DNA of 64,000 nt, taken from Leucobacter massiliensis. Its GTDB lineage: Bacteria; Actinomycetota; Actinomycetes; Actinomycetales; Microbacteriaceae. The translations under genes were made by a program, and so were the position numbers. Below are positions 35,927 to 44,542 of the stretch, piece after piece. Position 1 is the stretch's first letter. Every line of letters begins with the position of its first letter. Location: positions 49,423 through 113,422 of the forward strand of contig NZ_MWZD01000008.1 in NCBI RefSeq assembly GCF_002982315.1, given 5' to 3'. The notes under the pieces were generated by a model. The model saw only the letters and a program-made list of their open reading frames with translations. It had not been told where the DNA came from and ran no database searches.

Positions 35927-38128
35927 CTATCGGCCGGCGTCTCGATCGTCCGGATCCGGCACGCCCAGGTTGCGCGGGGGCCGGCTGCTCTCGCCAGGCG
36001 CGAGCGGCGCGCCACGCCTCGGCTCCGAGGGGACGGAGCCCTGTTCCGGGCCGGAGACGGAGGGCGCGCCGGGCTCGCCGGCGGTCTCCTTCGCGCCCGC
36101 GCCCGCATCGCCCGCGTCCGCATCGCCCGCGCCCGGCTCGCCGGCGCCGCCCGCCGGCGTGGCCGCGGATCCCGCGACGGTGACGTCGTCGGTCCGCACC
36201 ACCGCCGGCACCTCGATCGGGGGCCGGGTCGACACCGGGCGGTCTCCGTGCGAGAGCCAGATCTCGCGCTCGGGCAGCTTCTGCACGCCGCGGAAGATCT
36301 CCGCGATCTGCAAGTGGTCCAGCGTCTCCTTCTCGAGGAGCTCGCGCGCCAGCTCGTCGAGGATGTCGCGGTTCTGCACCAGGGCCCGGTAGGCCTCGTT
36401 GTGGGCCTGCTCGAGCAGTGCGCGCACCTCGGCGTCGATCGTCTCGGCCACGCCCTCGGAGTAGTCGCGGCTCTGCCCGAACTCGCCGAGGAAGGCCCCC
36501 GGCTGCGCCTGGCCCAGTTTCACGGGCCCGACCGTCGCGGACATGCCGTAGTCCGTCACCATCTTGCGCGCCGTACCCGTGGCCTTCTCGATGTCGTTGC
36601 CCGCACCGGTGGTGGGGTCGTGGAACACGAGCTCCTCGGCGACGCGCCCGCCCAGCGCGTAGGCGAGCTGATCCTGCAGCTCGTTGCGCGTGACCGAGTA
36701 CTTGTCCTCGAGGGGGATGACCATGGTGTAGCCGAGCGCGCGACCGCGCGGGAGGATGGTGATCTTCGTCACCGGGTCGGTGTGGTTGAGGGCGGCCGCC
36801 ACGAGCGCGTGCCCGCCCTCGTGGTACGCCGTGATCAGCTTCTCCTGATCCTTCATCACCCGCGTGCGCCGCTGCGGCCCCGCGATCACGCGGTCGATGG
36901 CCTCGTCCAGGGCGCGGTTGTCGATGAGCTGCGCGTTGGAGCGCGCCGTGAGCAGCGCGGCCTCGTTGAGCACATTCGCCAGATCGGCTCCGGAGAAGCC
37001 GGGCGTCTTGCGGGCCACGACCTCCAGGTCGACGTTCTTCGAGAGCGGCTTGCCCTTCGCGTGCACCTGCAGGATCTTGAGGCGGCCCGGCATGTCGGGG
37101 GCGTCGACGCCGATCTGACGGTCGAAGCGACCGGGGCGCAGCAGCGCCGGGTCGAGCATGTCCGGCCGGTTCGTCGCGGCGATCAGGATCACGTTCGTCT
37201 TCGGGTCGAAGCCGTCCATCTCGACGAGCAGCTGGTTGAGGGTCTGCTCGCGCTCGTCGTGACCGCCGCCCATGCCCTGGCCGCGCCGCTGCCCGACCGC
37301 GTCGATCTCGTCGACGAAGATGATCGCCGGGGCGTTGGCCTTCGCCTCCTTGAACAGGTCACGCACGCGGCTCGCGCCCACCCCGACGAACATCTCGACG
37401 AAGTCGGAGCCGGAGATCGAGTAGAACGGGACGCCGGCCTCGCCCGCGACCGCGCGCGCCAGCAGCGTCTTGCCCGTCCCGGGAGGGCCGTAGAGCAGCA
37501 CGCCCTTCGGGATGCGGGCGCCCACGGCCTGGAAGCGCGAGGCGTCCTGCAGGAAGTCCTTGATCTCGTGCAGCTCTTCCACGGCCTCATCGGCGCCCGC
37601 CACATCGGCGAAGGTGACCTGCGGCATGTCCTTGGAGACGAGCTTGGCCCGGTTCTTGCCGAACTGCATGACGCCGCGCCCGCCGCCCTGCATCGAGGAC
37701 AGCATCCACCACAGCAGCAAGCCGATGAGCAGCAGCGGCAGCAGGAATCCGAGCAGCGACCACAGCGGACTCGGCTGCGGCACCTGATCGTTGTAACCGT
37801 CCTTCAGCTTCGCATCGTCGACGGCGTTCACCACGTCGAGGCCGCGCTGGGACACGTAGTAGAAGAACACCTCGTCGCTGCCGGCCTTCGTGTCGGCCTC
37901 TGCGAGCTTGAGGTTGACGCGCTGATCCCCGTCGATGATCTCGGCCTGGGTCGCCTTGCCCTCGGCGAGCATCTGCATCCCGCGTTCCGTGGTGACCTCG
38001 CGCGTGTTGCCACCCGAGAGCAGGGACCACCCGAGCAGCACGATGAGGGGTGCGAGGATCAGGTAGAGCAGCGGCCCGCGGAAGAGCTTTCGGCTCTTCG
38101 AGGCACTCTTCGATGCGTTCTCTGCCAA
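35927..38128 (-). CDS. ftsH: ATP-dependent zinc metalloprotease FtsH
   Basis: 733 residues from TTG 38128. Two N-terminal membrane helices (about residues 18-38 and 115-135) flank a periplasmic FtsH_ext domain; the AAA domain has Walker A '[14 protein letters not shown]', Walker B 'FVDEIDAVG' and the SRH. The protease motif is HEGGH near residue 430 (usual form HEAGH). The C-terminal 100 residues are a Gly/Ala/Glu-rich tail. TTG 38128 has AAAGG seven bases upstream; an in-frame GTG at 38143 is an alternative. Confidence 0.95.
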   Translation of the reverse strand: MAENASKSASKSRKLFRGPLLYLILAPLIVLLGWSLLSGGNTREVTTERGMQMLAEGKATQAEIIDGDQRVNLKLAEADTKAGSDEVFFYYVSQRGLDVVNAVDDAKLKDGYNDQVPQPSPLWSLLGFLLPLLLIGLLLWWMLSSMQGGGRGVMQFGKNRAKLVSKDMPQVTFADVAGADEAVEELHEIKDFLQDASRFQAVGARIPKGVLLYGPPGTGKTLLARAVAGEAGVPFYSISGSDFVEMFVGVGASRVRDLFKEAKANAPAIIFVDEIDAVGQRRGQGMGGGHDEREQTLNQLLVEMDGFDPKTNVILIAATNRPDMLDPALLRPGRFDRQIGVDAPDMPGRLKILQVHAKGKPLSKNVDLEVVARKTPGFSGADLANVLNEAALLTARSNAQLIDNRALDEAIDRVIAGPQRRTRVMKDQEKLITAYHEGGHALVAAALNHTDPVTKITILPRGRALGYTMVIPLEDKYSVTRNELQDQLAYALGGRVAEELVFHDPTTGAGNDIEKATGTARKMVTDYGMSATVGPVKLGQAQPGAFLGEFGQSRDYSEGVAETIDAEVRALLEQAHNEAYRALVQNRDILDELARELLEKETLDHLQIAEIFRGVQKLPEREIWLSHGDRPVSTRPPIEVPAVVRTDDVTVAGSAATPAGGAGEPGAGDADAGDAGAGAKETAGEPGAPSVSGPEQGSVPSEPRRGAPLAPGESSRPPRNLGVPDPDDRDAGR

Positions 38129-38321
38129 GTCGGGGCCTTTCACGATGGGCGTGCCGCTGTTCGTGCGACGAATGCAAGCGTAACGAATGCCACTGACATC
38201 GCACTGGGTCGGAGCCGCTTGTCCGCTCACGGCGCAGTCGCGCGCCGCGGAGCCGGCCAGGCGGCGAGGGCCGGCGGCCGGTCACGCGTCCCGCGCGGAG
38301 CGGCGGGAAACCGGGGCGCCG

Positions 38322-38879
38322 CTACTCGCCGCCGTACACGTGCGGCGCCAGCACTGCGACGTCCCGCAGGTTGCGGTAGTCCTCCGCGTAGTCGAGGCCG
38401 TAGCCCACCACGAACTCCACCGGGATGTCGAAGCCGACGTAGGCGACGTCCACGTCGACCTTCAGCGCCTCCGGCTTGCGCAGCATGGTGCAGATGCGCA
38501 CCGAGCGCGCGCCGCGGCTCTCCAGGTTCTCCTTCAGCCACGAGAGCGTCAGGCCCGAGTCGATGATGTCCTCCACGATCAGCACGTCGCGCCCCGTGAT
38601 GTCGGCGTCGAGATCCTTGAGGATCTTCACGACTCCGCTCGACTTCGTGCTCGCACCGTACGACGAGACGGCCATCCAGTCCATCTGCGCGTGGAAGCGC
38701 AGCTCCCGGGCGAGGTCCGCCATCACCATGACCGCTCCCTTGAGCACGCCGACGAGCAGCGGCGGCTCCTCCGCGTAGTCGGCCTCGATCTGGCGTGCCA
38801 TCTCGGCCAGCCTGGCGTGCAGCTCGGCCTCGGTGTGCAGTACGACGGAGAGATCATCCCCCAGCTGTTTCGCGTCCAT
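38322..38879 (-). CDS. hpt: hypoxanthine phosphoribosyltransferase
   Basis: 185-residue type I phosphoribosyltransferase that salvages hypoxanthine and guanine. The PRPP motif is 'DVLIVEDIIDSGLTLSWL' near residue 100. 'MADLARELRFHAQMDWMAVSSYG' fixes the family. A short leader with an AAGAAT box sits before the ATG. It is downstream of tilS and upstream of ftsH, the standard actinobacterial order. Confidence 0.95.
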   Translation of the reverse strand: MDAKQLGDDLSVVLHTEAELHARLAEMARQIEADYAEEPPLLVGVLKGAVMVMADLARELRFHAQMDWMAVSSYGASTKSSGVVKILKDLDADITGRDVLIVEDIIDSGLTLSWLKENLESRGARSVRICTMLRKPEALKVDVDVAYVGFDIPVEFVVGYGLDYAEDYRNLRDVAVLAPHVYGGE

Positions 38880-38917
38880 GGGTCCATTCTTCCACTGCCG
38901 TCAGCACCGCACGAACG

Positions 38918-40081
38918 TCACCGCCGCGGGCGTCCCGCGATCGCCCGGTCCCGCGGCGAGCCGCGCTGACCGCGCAGTACCAGCACTGCACCCGTTCCCC
39001 GGCCGCCGCGCTCCCGGCTCACGACGAGCCCGGGCACGAAGGCCGGCCCCTGCCCCCGCCACTCGCTCACGAGGGCGAGCACGGCGGCGACGTGCTCACG
39101 GCTCAGCCACACCCCGAAGCGGCGCGCGGCGAGGATACGGATCGCGCGGGTTCGCAGCGCGGGCGGCTGGGCGGCGAGCGCGGAGACCGGGATCGCGAGC
39201 GCATCGGGATCGGGAGGCGCCGATCCGGGATCGGACGCCGGCGCGCGTCCCCCGGATCGTTGCGCGGCGGCGAGCGCGAGCAACTCCGCCGCGAGCGCCT
39301 CGGCGAGCGCGTCGAGCGCCTCGGCGTCCTCCCGGGCGAGGTCGGCGGTGCGCGCCAGCGCCGCCGCGACGCCCGGCCCGAGCTCGGCCTCCAGGACCGG
39401 CAGCACGCGCCGCCGCACCCGCACGCGCGCGAAGGCTGCGTCTTCGTTGTGCGGATCCCGCCAGGGGTCGAGGCCGAGCTCGGCGCAGGCCGCCTCGGTG
39501 GTGCCGCGCGTGATGGGCGGCGTGGCAGCGAGGAAGGGGCGCAGGATCAGCGCCCCGCCGCGGAGCGCCCGGCGTTCCGGGATCCCGGCCAGGCTGCGCA
39601 GCCCGGAGCCCCGCGCGAGGCCGAGGAGCACCTGCTCGGCCTGATCGTCGCGGGTGTGCCCCGTCAGCACGGCCGCGGCCCCCTGCTCGGCGGCGGCGTC
39701 GTCGAGGGCGGCGTACCGCGCCTCCCTGGCGGCGGCCTCTGGTCCCCCGCCCTCCTCCCGGACCACGACCCGCCGCAGCAGCACGGGCGCGAGCCCCAGC
39801 GCGGCGGCCCGTTCCGCCGCCGCAGCCGCCACCTCGGCCGAGCCGGGCTGCAGCCCGTGATCCACGATCACCGCCCCCGCCCGGAGCCCGCTCCGCGGCG
39901 CTTCGAACGCCGCCGCCGCCGCGAGCGCCAGGGAGTCCGCGCCGCCCGAGAGCGCCACGAGCAGGAGCGGAGCCTCAGCAGGGGCGCCGGATTCCGCGCT
40001 CTGCGCCCCCGCCTCCTCGCGCAGCGCAGCGCACGCGCGACGCACCGAGAGGCGCGTCGCGAGCACCGCCTCCTGCACCAT
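38918..40081 (-). CDS. tilS: tRNA(Ile)-lysidine synthetase
   Basis: 387 residues. The N-type ATP pyrophosphatase P-loop 'VALSGGADSLALA' at about residue 44 opens the catalytic domain; 'DHGLQPGSAEVAAAAAERA', 'TGHTRDDQAEQVLLGL' and 'RPFLAATP' follow. It modifies C34 of tRNA-Ile to lysidine. A TAGCGT box lies 6 nt before ATG 40081. A dacB-type gene often lies between tilS and ppa in relatives; here the gap holds an adapter remnant instead. Confidence 0.93.
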   Translation of the reverse strand: MVQEAVLATRLSVRRACAALREEAGAQSAESGAPAEAPLLLVALSGGADSLALAAAAAFEAPRSGLRAGAVIVDHGLQPGSAEVAAAAAERAAALGLAPVLLRRVVVREEGGGPEAAAREARYAALDDAAAEQGAAAVLTGHTRDDQAEQVLLGLARGSGLRSLAGIPERRALRGGALILRPFLAATPPITRGTTEAACAELGLDPWRDPHNEDAAFARVRVRRRVLPVLEAELGPGVAAALARTADLAREDAEALDALAEALAAELLALAAAQRSGGRAPASDPGSAPPDPDALAIPVSALAAQPPALRTRAIRILAARRFGVWLSREHVAAVLALVSEWRGQGPAFVPGLVVSRERGGRGTGAVLVLRGQRGSPRDRAIAGRPRR

Positions 40082-40087
40082 GCCCCC

Positions 40088-40093
40088 ACGCTA
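40088..40093 (-). promoter_or_regulatory. -10 box (TAGCGT), leaderless start of tilS
   Basis: TAGCGT on the minus strand, 6 nt before ATG 40081. Confidence 0.5.
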
Positions 40094-40136
40094 CCCCGTC
40101 CTGACGCGGCTACGTCCGCGTCATCCGAACGGAGAG

Positions 40137-40169
40137 GTGTAAAAGGCGTCAGATGTGTAGAAGGGACAG
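40137..40169 (+). other. degraded Nextera adapter, forward orientation (assembly artefact)
   Basis: 24 of 33 positions match the forward adapter; the Tn5 mosaic-end part AGATGTGTATAAGAGACAG is 17 of 19 identical, preceded by GCGTC. Insert begins to the right. The remaining gap from 40170 to 40363 holds only the ppa promoter region, with a TACCCT box at 40285-40290. Confidence 0.8.
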
Positions 40170-40363
40170 GGAGGAACGCACCCCGGTGACCTCGTGCGAG
40201 CCGCATTCTCCCCCTCTCGGGCGGTATGCGGGCAGGGAAGAGGGGAGCACAGAGGGAGAGGAAAGGAAGGCGCAGGGGGTCCGGTACCCTGGGACCGGCA
40301 ACGCACACCCGGGACGGGGCGGCACAGCCCCGCTTCGACCGACCGACAGAAAGAGGAGCGCGC

Positions 40364-40855
40364 ATGGCCGCTGCATTCGACGCCGTCATCGAGATCCCGA
40401 AGGGGAGCCGCAACAAGTACGAGGTGGACCACGAGACCGGTCGCGTGTATCTCGACCGCGTGCTGTACACCGGCTTCGTCTACCCCACCGACTACGGCTT
40501 CTTCGAGGAGACGCTCGGCGAGGACGGCGATCCCCTCGACGTGCTCGTGCTGCTCGACTACCCGGTCTTCCCCGGCGTGGGCGTGAAGGTGCGGCCCGTC
40601 GGCGTGCTCAAGATGAGCGACGAGGCCGGCGGCGACGACAAGGTCATCGCGGTGCAGCACAAGGATCCGCGCTGGCAGCACATCCAGGACGTCGCCGATA
40701 TCCCCGAGTACACCCGCAAGGAGATCGAGCACTTCTTCGAGCACTACAAGGATCTCGAGCCCGGCAAGTGGGTCAAGGTGGACGCCTGGGGCTCGGCGGC
40801 GGACGCGGAGCGGCTCATCACCGAGGCGCAGGAGCGCCTCGCGAACCAGCACTGA
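40364..40855 (+). CDS. ppa: inorganic pyrophosphatase
   Basis: 163-residue family I soluble pyrophosphatase. '[19 protein letters not shown]' opens the fold, and '[13 protein letters not shown]' is the metal-binding signature with the catalytic Asp residues. It drives biosynthesis by hydrolysing pyrophosphate. ATG 40364 has AAGAGGAG upstream. Its last 29 nt are copied twice behind the gene with the adjoining hairpin. Confidence 0.97.
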   Translation: MAAAFDAVIEIPKGSRNKYEVDHETGRVYLDRVLYTGFVYPTDYGFFEETLGEDGDPLDVLVLLDYPVFPGVGVKVRPVGVLKMSDEAGGDDKVIAVQHKDPRWQHIQDVADIPEYTRKEIEHFFEHYKDLEPGKWVKVDAWGSAADAERLITEAQERLANQH

Positions 40856-40985
40856 GGCATAGGCGGGACCCGGCCTGCCGGGTTCCGCCGCGCAGGAGCG
40901 CCTCGCGGACCAGCACTGAGGCATAGGCGGGACCCGGCCTGCCGGGTTCCGCCGCGCAGGAGCGGCTCGCGAACCAGCACTGAGG
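40827..40985 (+). repeat. 64-bp tandem repeat copying the ppa 3' end and its hairpin
   Basis: Units start at 40827, 40891 and 40955 (about 2.5 copies). Each opens with the ppa C-terminal codons CGCAGGAGCGCCTCGCG, and the full units continue with the ACCCGG/CCGGGT hairpin. Differences between copies are single bases (gaac/ggac, cgc/cgg). The first unit lies in the coding frame; the others are spacer. Confidence 0.9.
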
Positions 40986-40987
40986 CG

Positions 40988-41035
40988 AACGCGGAAGGGG
41001 GCGGGGATCTCGCGATCCCCGCCCCCTTCCGCGTT
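40988..41035. terminator. bidirectional terminator with 22-bp perfect stem
   Basis: Arms 40988-41009 and 41014-41035 with a 4-nt loop, between ppa and the convergent M23 peptidase. Its stem is unusually long and perfect. Confidence 0.8.
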
Positions 41036-41044
41036 CCCGGTCGC

Positions 41045-41497
41045 CTAGAAGTTGATGTAGAACGCCGGGTTGACGAAGCCGTACCAGCCGTTGTCCTGGT
41101 TGGGCCGCATTTCGAAGTGCAGGTGGCAGCCCGAGCTCATGCCGGTGCTGCCGACGTAGCCGACGACCTGGCCGGCGGCGACCCACTGGCCGGGGGCGAC
41201 ACTCGCCCACTGGATCATGTGGGCGTAGCGCGTCTGCCAGCCGTTGGGGTGGTTGATGGTCACCATGTTCCCGCCCCCGCCGGAGTCCCAGTAGGTCATC
41301 GCGACGCTGCCCTCGGCGGCGGCGACGATCGGGGTGCCGCAGCCGGTGGCGAGGTCGATGCCGGTGTGGTTGGGGCGCCCGGGGGGCGCGAATCCCTCGG
41401 AGACGTAGTAGCCGGAGGTGGGGATGGTCCAGCCGTTGGAGGTGCCGCCTCCGCCGCCGCCGCCGCCGCCACCGCCGCCGCCGGGCGGGGGCGCCAC
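41045..41497 (-). CDS. M23 peptidase domain (C-terminal fragment)
   Basis: The 150 residues after the Gly-rich linker, readable on their own from ATG 41497. It carries the complete M23 zinc site (HxxxD in 'HTGID' and HxH in 'HLHF'), so the catalytic part is intact; only the link to the signal peptide and coiled coil is broken. Confidence 0.72.
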   Translation of the reverse strand: MAPPPGGGGGGGGGGGGGTSNGWTIPTSGYYVSEGFAPPGRPNHTGIDLATGCGTPIVAAAEGSVAMTYWDSGGGGNMVTINHPNGWQTRYAHMIQWASVAPGQWVAAGQVVGYVGSTGMSSGCHLHFEMRPNQDNGWYGFVNPAFYINF

Positions 41498-41500
41498 GGG

Positions 41501-41612
41501 GCCGCCTCCGCCGCCGCCACCGCCACCGCCGGCCGCGGCCTCCTCCTGGCGGAGGTGCCGCCTCCGCCGCCGCCACCGCCACCGCCGGCCGCGGCCTCCT
41601 CCTGGCGTCGCC
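41501..41612 (-). repeat. 56-bp tandem duplication inside the M23 linker
   Basis: 41501-41556 is repeated at 41557-41612 (over 50 identical positions). The period of 56 is not a multiple of three, which explains the frame loss. Confidence 0.88.
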
Positions 41613-42625
41613 GCTCCTCCTCCTGGCGCAGGCGCTCCTGCTCGCGGCGCTGTTCCTCCTCGATGCGGAGGCGCTCCTCGTATCCGTCGACGGTCTTCGC
41701 GGTCTTGTCCTTGAGGGCTTCGAGCTTCACCTCGAGATCGCGCTGCTGGGCCTCCTGCTCGCGCACGAGCTCGCCCTGGTCGGTCACGGCGACGGCCGCG
41801 GCCGCCTCCTTCTCCTGCTTGTCCTGCCGCAGCGCTTCGCGTTCCACCTTCGCCGCCTCGGCCTGCTGGCCGAGGGAGTTGGCCGTGTTGCGCGCCTGCT
41901 CGGCTTCCTCGGAGATCTGGGTGTTGCGCTCGGTGGCCTTCGACATGGACGCCATGCGCTCGAGGAGGGCGTCCGCGGTGCTGCCGTCGGAGTCGAGGAA
42001 GAGCTCCATGCTGCGGTCGACTCCGCCGGAGCGGTACATCTGGGCGACGATCACGCCCGCCCGGTCGGCGGCCTCATCGGCTTCCTTGCTCGCCGCTTCC
42101 GCCTGCTGCTGCAGGGTCTCCGCCTTCTCGGACGCCGCGGCCAGCGCGGCTTCGGCTTCCTGCAGTTCCTGAATGGTGGTGCTGTGGAGGTTGCGCAGCC
42201 GCTCAAGCTCCTTCTGGCCGTCGGCGATGAGCGCCTCGATCTCCTTGATCTTCTTATCGGCGGCGGCCTGGTTCTGCTTGGCGGCCTGCACGTCTTCCCA
42301 GGTGGGCAGGTCGAGGGCGTGCGCGGGCTGGGCGGCGAGTGGCCCGCCGACGAGCAGGCCGGCGGCGATGACGCAGCATCCGAGCACCCCGATGGTGCGT
42401 TTCACTGCTCCGCTTCTCCGCTTTCGCATCCTCCGCGACTCCCCTCGGGCAAGAATGGTCCACGCATACGCTAGCACTGCCCGCGGAAAGGCCGGGCGGC
42501 AGCGCCGGGGCGGCGCGGATCGGGCGGCTCGCGGAGCGGCCGGATGAGCCGAGCCCCGTGTCCGCGCCGCTTCGCCTATCATTGGTGTTGGAACTTCACG
42601 TGTGCCGAATGAGCGAAGGATGGAT

Positions 42626-42901
42626 ATGTCCGAATCGAAGCTGTCAAGTGACGCCCAGCACAGCGACTCCTCCGAGCAGTCGCGGCCGCTGTTCGCGCAG
42701 GCGCTGCGCCCGCAGGTCTCGGCGGGCAGCGTCGTCATCTACGTGATCGTGATGGCGCTCCTGCTCGGCGGCTTCTATCTCCTGGCCTCCGCGTTCAGCG
42801 TGGCGGTCGGCACCTGGCTTTTCGTGGGAGGCCTCGCGGCGGTGACCCTCGCGTTCTGGATCGCCTTCGGCCTCGTGTCGAGCCTGGACCGCGCGGACTG
42901 A
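42626..42901 (+). CDS. small two-helix membrane protein, unknown function
   Basis: 91 residues. Charged Ser/Gln-rich N-terminus, then two hydrophobic segments ('VVIYVIVMALLLGGFYLLA' and 'FVGGLAAVTLAFWIAFGLV'). No named family recognised. ATG 42626 is preferred over ATG 42620 because AAGGA lies 5 nt upstream of it. A TATCAT box lies about 50 nt upstream, and a strong hairpin follows the stop. Confidence 0.65.
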   Translation: MSESKLSSDAQHSDSSEQSRPLFAQALRPQVSAGSVVIYVIVMALLLGGFYLLASAFSVAVGTWLFVGGLAAVTLAFWIAFGLVSSLDRAD

Positions 42902-42918
42902 GCGCCGAACTCTCCGGT

Positions 42919-42957
42919 GCTTCGGCCCCGCGGCGCTGTGCGTCGCGGGGCCGAAGC
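42919..42957 (+). terminator. hairpin behind the 91-residue membrane protein
   Basis: 14-bp perfect stem (42919-42932, 42944-42957) with an 11-nt loop, 18 nt past the stop. Confidence 0.7.
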
Positions 42958-43023
42958 GTGTCCGGCGGGCTCCTTTCGGCACCCAGGCGTCACCGGGCCT
43001 CGCCTCGGCGGGAGGCGAACGGC

Positions 43024-44199
43024 TCAGTCCTCGTCGAGGAGGGCGGCGGCGAAGAGCGGCCGGGCTGCGTCGGCGCCCGGCGGGTGGAAGAGTCCGGCGG
43101 TCACGTCCCGGAGGAGGCGGCTCACCTCGCTGTCGGCGTCGAAGCCCCGGCCCCCCGCGCAGGCGAGGGCCGTCTCCGCGGTGCGGCGGGCGGCGTCGCC
43201 GGCGGCGATGCGCGCGGCGATGAGCCGGAGGGGCCAGCCGGCTCCGTGATCGACGAGCTCGTCGAAGTCGCGGGTGCAGGCGTCGAGCTGGGCGGGGACG
43301 GACAGGAACTCGCGGTGGGCATCGGCGAGCCTCGCCCGCATCTCGGGGACTTCGGCGAACGAGGTGCCGTGCCGCGACGAGGAACGGGCTCGCAGGCCCG
43401 CTGCTGCGAGTTCCAGCGCGCGCCGCGCCGCGCCCGCGTACACGGAGCCGACGAGCAGCTGGAAATTGGCGGCGATGCTGAACACGAGGAGGTCCGGCTG
43501 CGGGCCCGGCGGGATCCGCCGGACGACGCGCTCCGCGCGCAACGGGGTGCGGTCGAGGGCGGTGGCGCGGCTCTCGGAGGCGCGCATGCCGAGCACGTTC
43601 CAGTGCCCGGATACGGTGATGCCCGGCGCGTCGCGCTCGACGAAGCCGAAGACGAGTTCGGGCCGCTCGGCCTCCGAGGCGTCGAGTCCGTGCACGATCA
43701 GCCGCGTCCACGCGGGTGAGAGCGAAGTGAAGATCTTGGTGCCGGAGAGCAGGTAGCCGCCGTTCGCCTGCGGTTCCGCAACCGTCGTGGAGCCCTGCAG
43801 CACCCAGTCGTTGCCTGGCTCGCTGATCCCGAAGGCGAAGATCTCGCCGGCGACGGCCTCTTCGAAGACGCTCGTGAGGGAGTGGTCCCCGCGCTCGCAC
43901 ATGGCGCGGGCCACGCCGGTGCAGAGCAGGTGCATGTTGACGGCGAGGGCGGTGGCGGGTGCGGCCGCGGCGAGGCGCTGCTGCAGGCGAGACACCTCGT
44001 GCAGGGTGAGGCCGCCGCCGCCGAAGCGCTCGGGCACGAATGCCGTGAGGTAGCCGCGCTCTCGGAACTCTGCGAGGTCTTCGGCGCAGAAGCGGTTCTC
44101 GCGGTCGTACACCGCCGCCCGTCCGCGCACGCGCGCGATGAGCTCGTCGGGCAGGTATCGCTCGGCCAGCTGTGCGTGCCGTTGCTCCCGGTCCGCCAT
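43024..44199 (-). CDS. acyl-CoA dehydrogenase-like flavoprotein
   Basis: 391 residues with the acyl-CoA dehydrogenase fold: 'FRERGYLTAFVPERFGGGGL', 'FAFGISEPGNDWVLQG' (middle-domain site) and 'YLLSGTKIFTSLSPAWTRL'. The conserved C-terminal catalytic Glu region of true acyl-CoA dehydrogenases is not obvious, so it may be one of the flavin monooxygenases of this fold (for example DszC-like). It stands alone between two unrelated units. Confidence 0.82.
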   Translation of the reverse strand: MADREQRHAQLAERYLPDELIARVRGRAAVYDRENRFCAEDLAEFRERGYLTAFVPERFGGGGLTLHEVSRLQQRLAAAAPATALAVNMHLLCTGVARAMCERGDHSLTSVFEEAVAGEIFAFGISEPGNDWVLQGSTTVAEPQANGGYLLSGTKIFTSLSPAWTRLIVHGLDASEAERPELVFGFVERDAPGITVSGHWNVLGMRASESRATALDRTPLRAERVVRRIPPGPQPDLLVFSIAANFQLLVGSVYAGAARRALELAAAGLRARSSSRHGTSFAEVPEMRARLADAHREFLSVPAQLDACTRDFDELVDHGAGWPLRLIAARIAAGDAARRTAETALACAGGRGFDADSEVSRLLRDVTAGLFHPPGADAARPLFAAALLDED

Positions 44200-44326
44200 G
44201 GTGTCCTCCCTCGGGCCGATGCCGGGCCGTTCCCGGCGTCATCGACAATCTAGCGCGGAGCGCGGGCCGGTGATCGCCCTACCCGCACCACGGGCTTGCG
44301 CGGGGGCCTCCGGACTGGTGAACTCT

Positions 44327-44360
44327 CTGGTGCGGGGCGAACATCCACGCGCCGCACCAG
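44327..44360. promoter_or_regulatory. inverted repeat CTGGTGCGG-N16-CCGCACCAG
   Basis: Perfect 9-nt arms in the 340-bp gap between the acyl-CoA dehydrogenase gene and the first MFS gene. It lies 70 nt before an ATG at 44430 with AAGGAG behind it, so it is a likely operator for that start. Confidence 0.5.
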
Positions 44361-44429
44361 TGACGACCGCAGCACCCCGCGGTCGCGAGACGCCGGCGAC
44401 CCCACAGGGCCGTCGCAGAAGGAGTACGC

Positions 44430-44522
44430 ATGCGTGCCGCATCGTCGCCGTACCACGACGCACCCTCGCAGCAGCGCCTCGGCTTCGAGGCCGCACCGCA
44501 CCCGTCTCCTATACACATCTGA
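44430..44522 (+). pseudogene. start fragment cut by adapter, probable true 5' end of the MFS gene
   Basis: ATG 44430 has GAAGGAG at good spacing and opens a hydrophilic stretch beginning MRAASSPYHDAPSQQ. It runs into the adapter and stops at a TGA inside it. Its frame equals that of the following MFS gene, so it is probably the genuine N-terminus. Confidence 0.5.
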
Positions 44523-44542
44523 CGCTGCCGACGCTATGCAGT
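44502..44542 (+). other. Nextera adapter with i5 index, reverse orientation (assembly artefact)
   Basis: 30 of 33 positions match CTGTCTCTTATACACATCT+GACGCTGCCGACGA at 44502-44534; the next eight bases, TATGCAGT, are the reverse complement of i5 index ACTGCATA (as I recall it, Nextera 506). Sequence after the index does not continue as P5. Confidence 0.93.

Larger units (their letters stand above)
41045..42429 (-). pseudogene. M23 family peptidase with N-terminal coiled coil, frameshifted
   Basis: Two readings in different frames. The first, from ATG 42429 (GTG 42405 possible), has a signal peptide ending near 'QPAHA', then a long coiled coil (about residues 30-330, Glu/Ala/Gln/Arg-rich) as in EnvC/NlpD-type amidase activators, running into a Gly-rich linker where the frame is lost. 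The second, 41045-41497, is the LytM/M23 domain: 'HTGIDLATGCGTPIVAAAEG' and 'GCHLHFEM' give the zinc ligands. The break coincides with a 56-bp tandem duplication (41501-41612); removing one copy restores a single frame. The intact protein would act on peptidoglycan outside the membrane during division. Confidence 0.85.
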
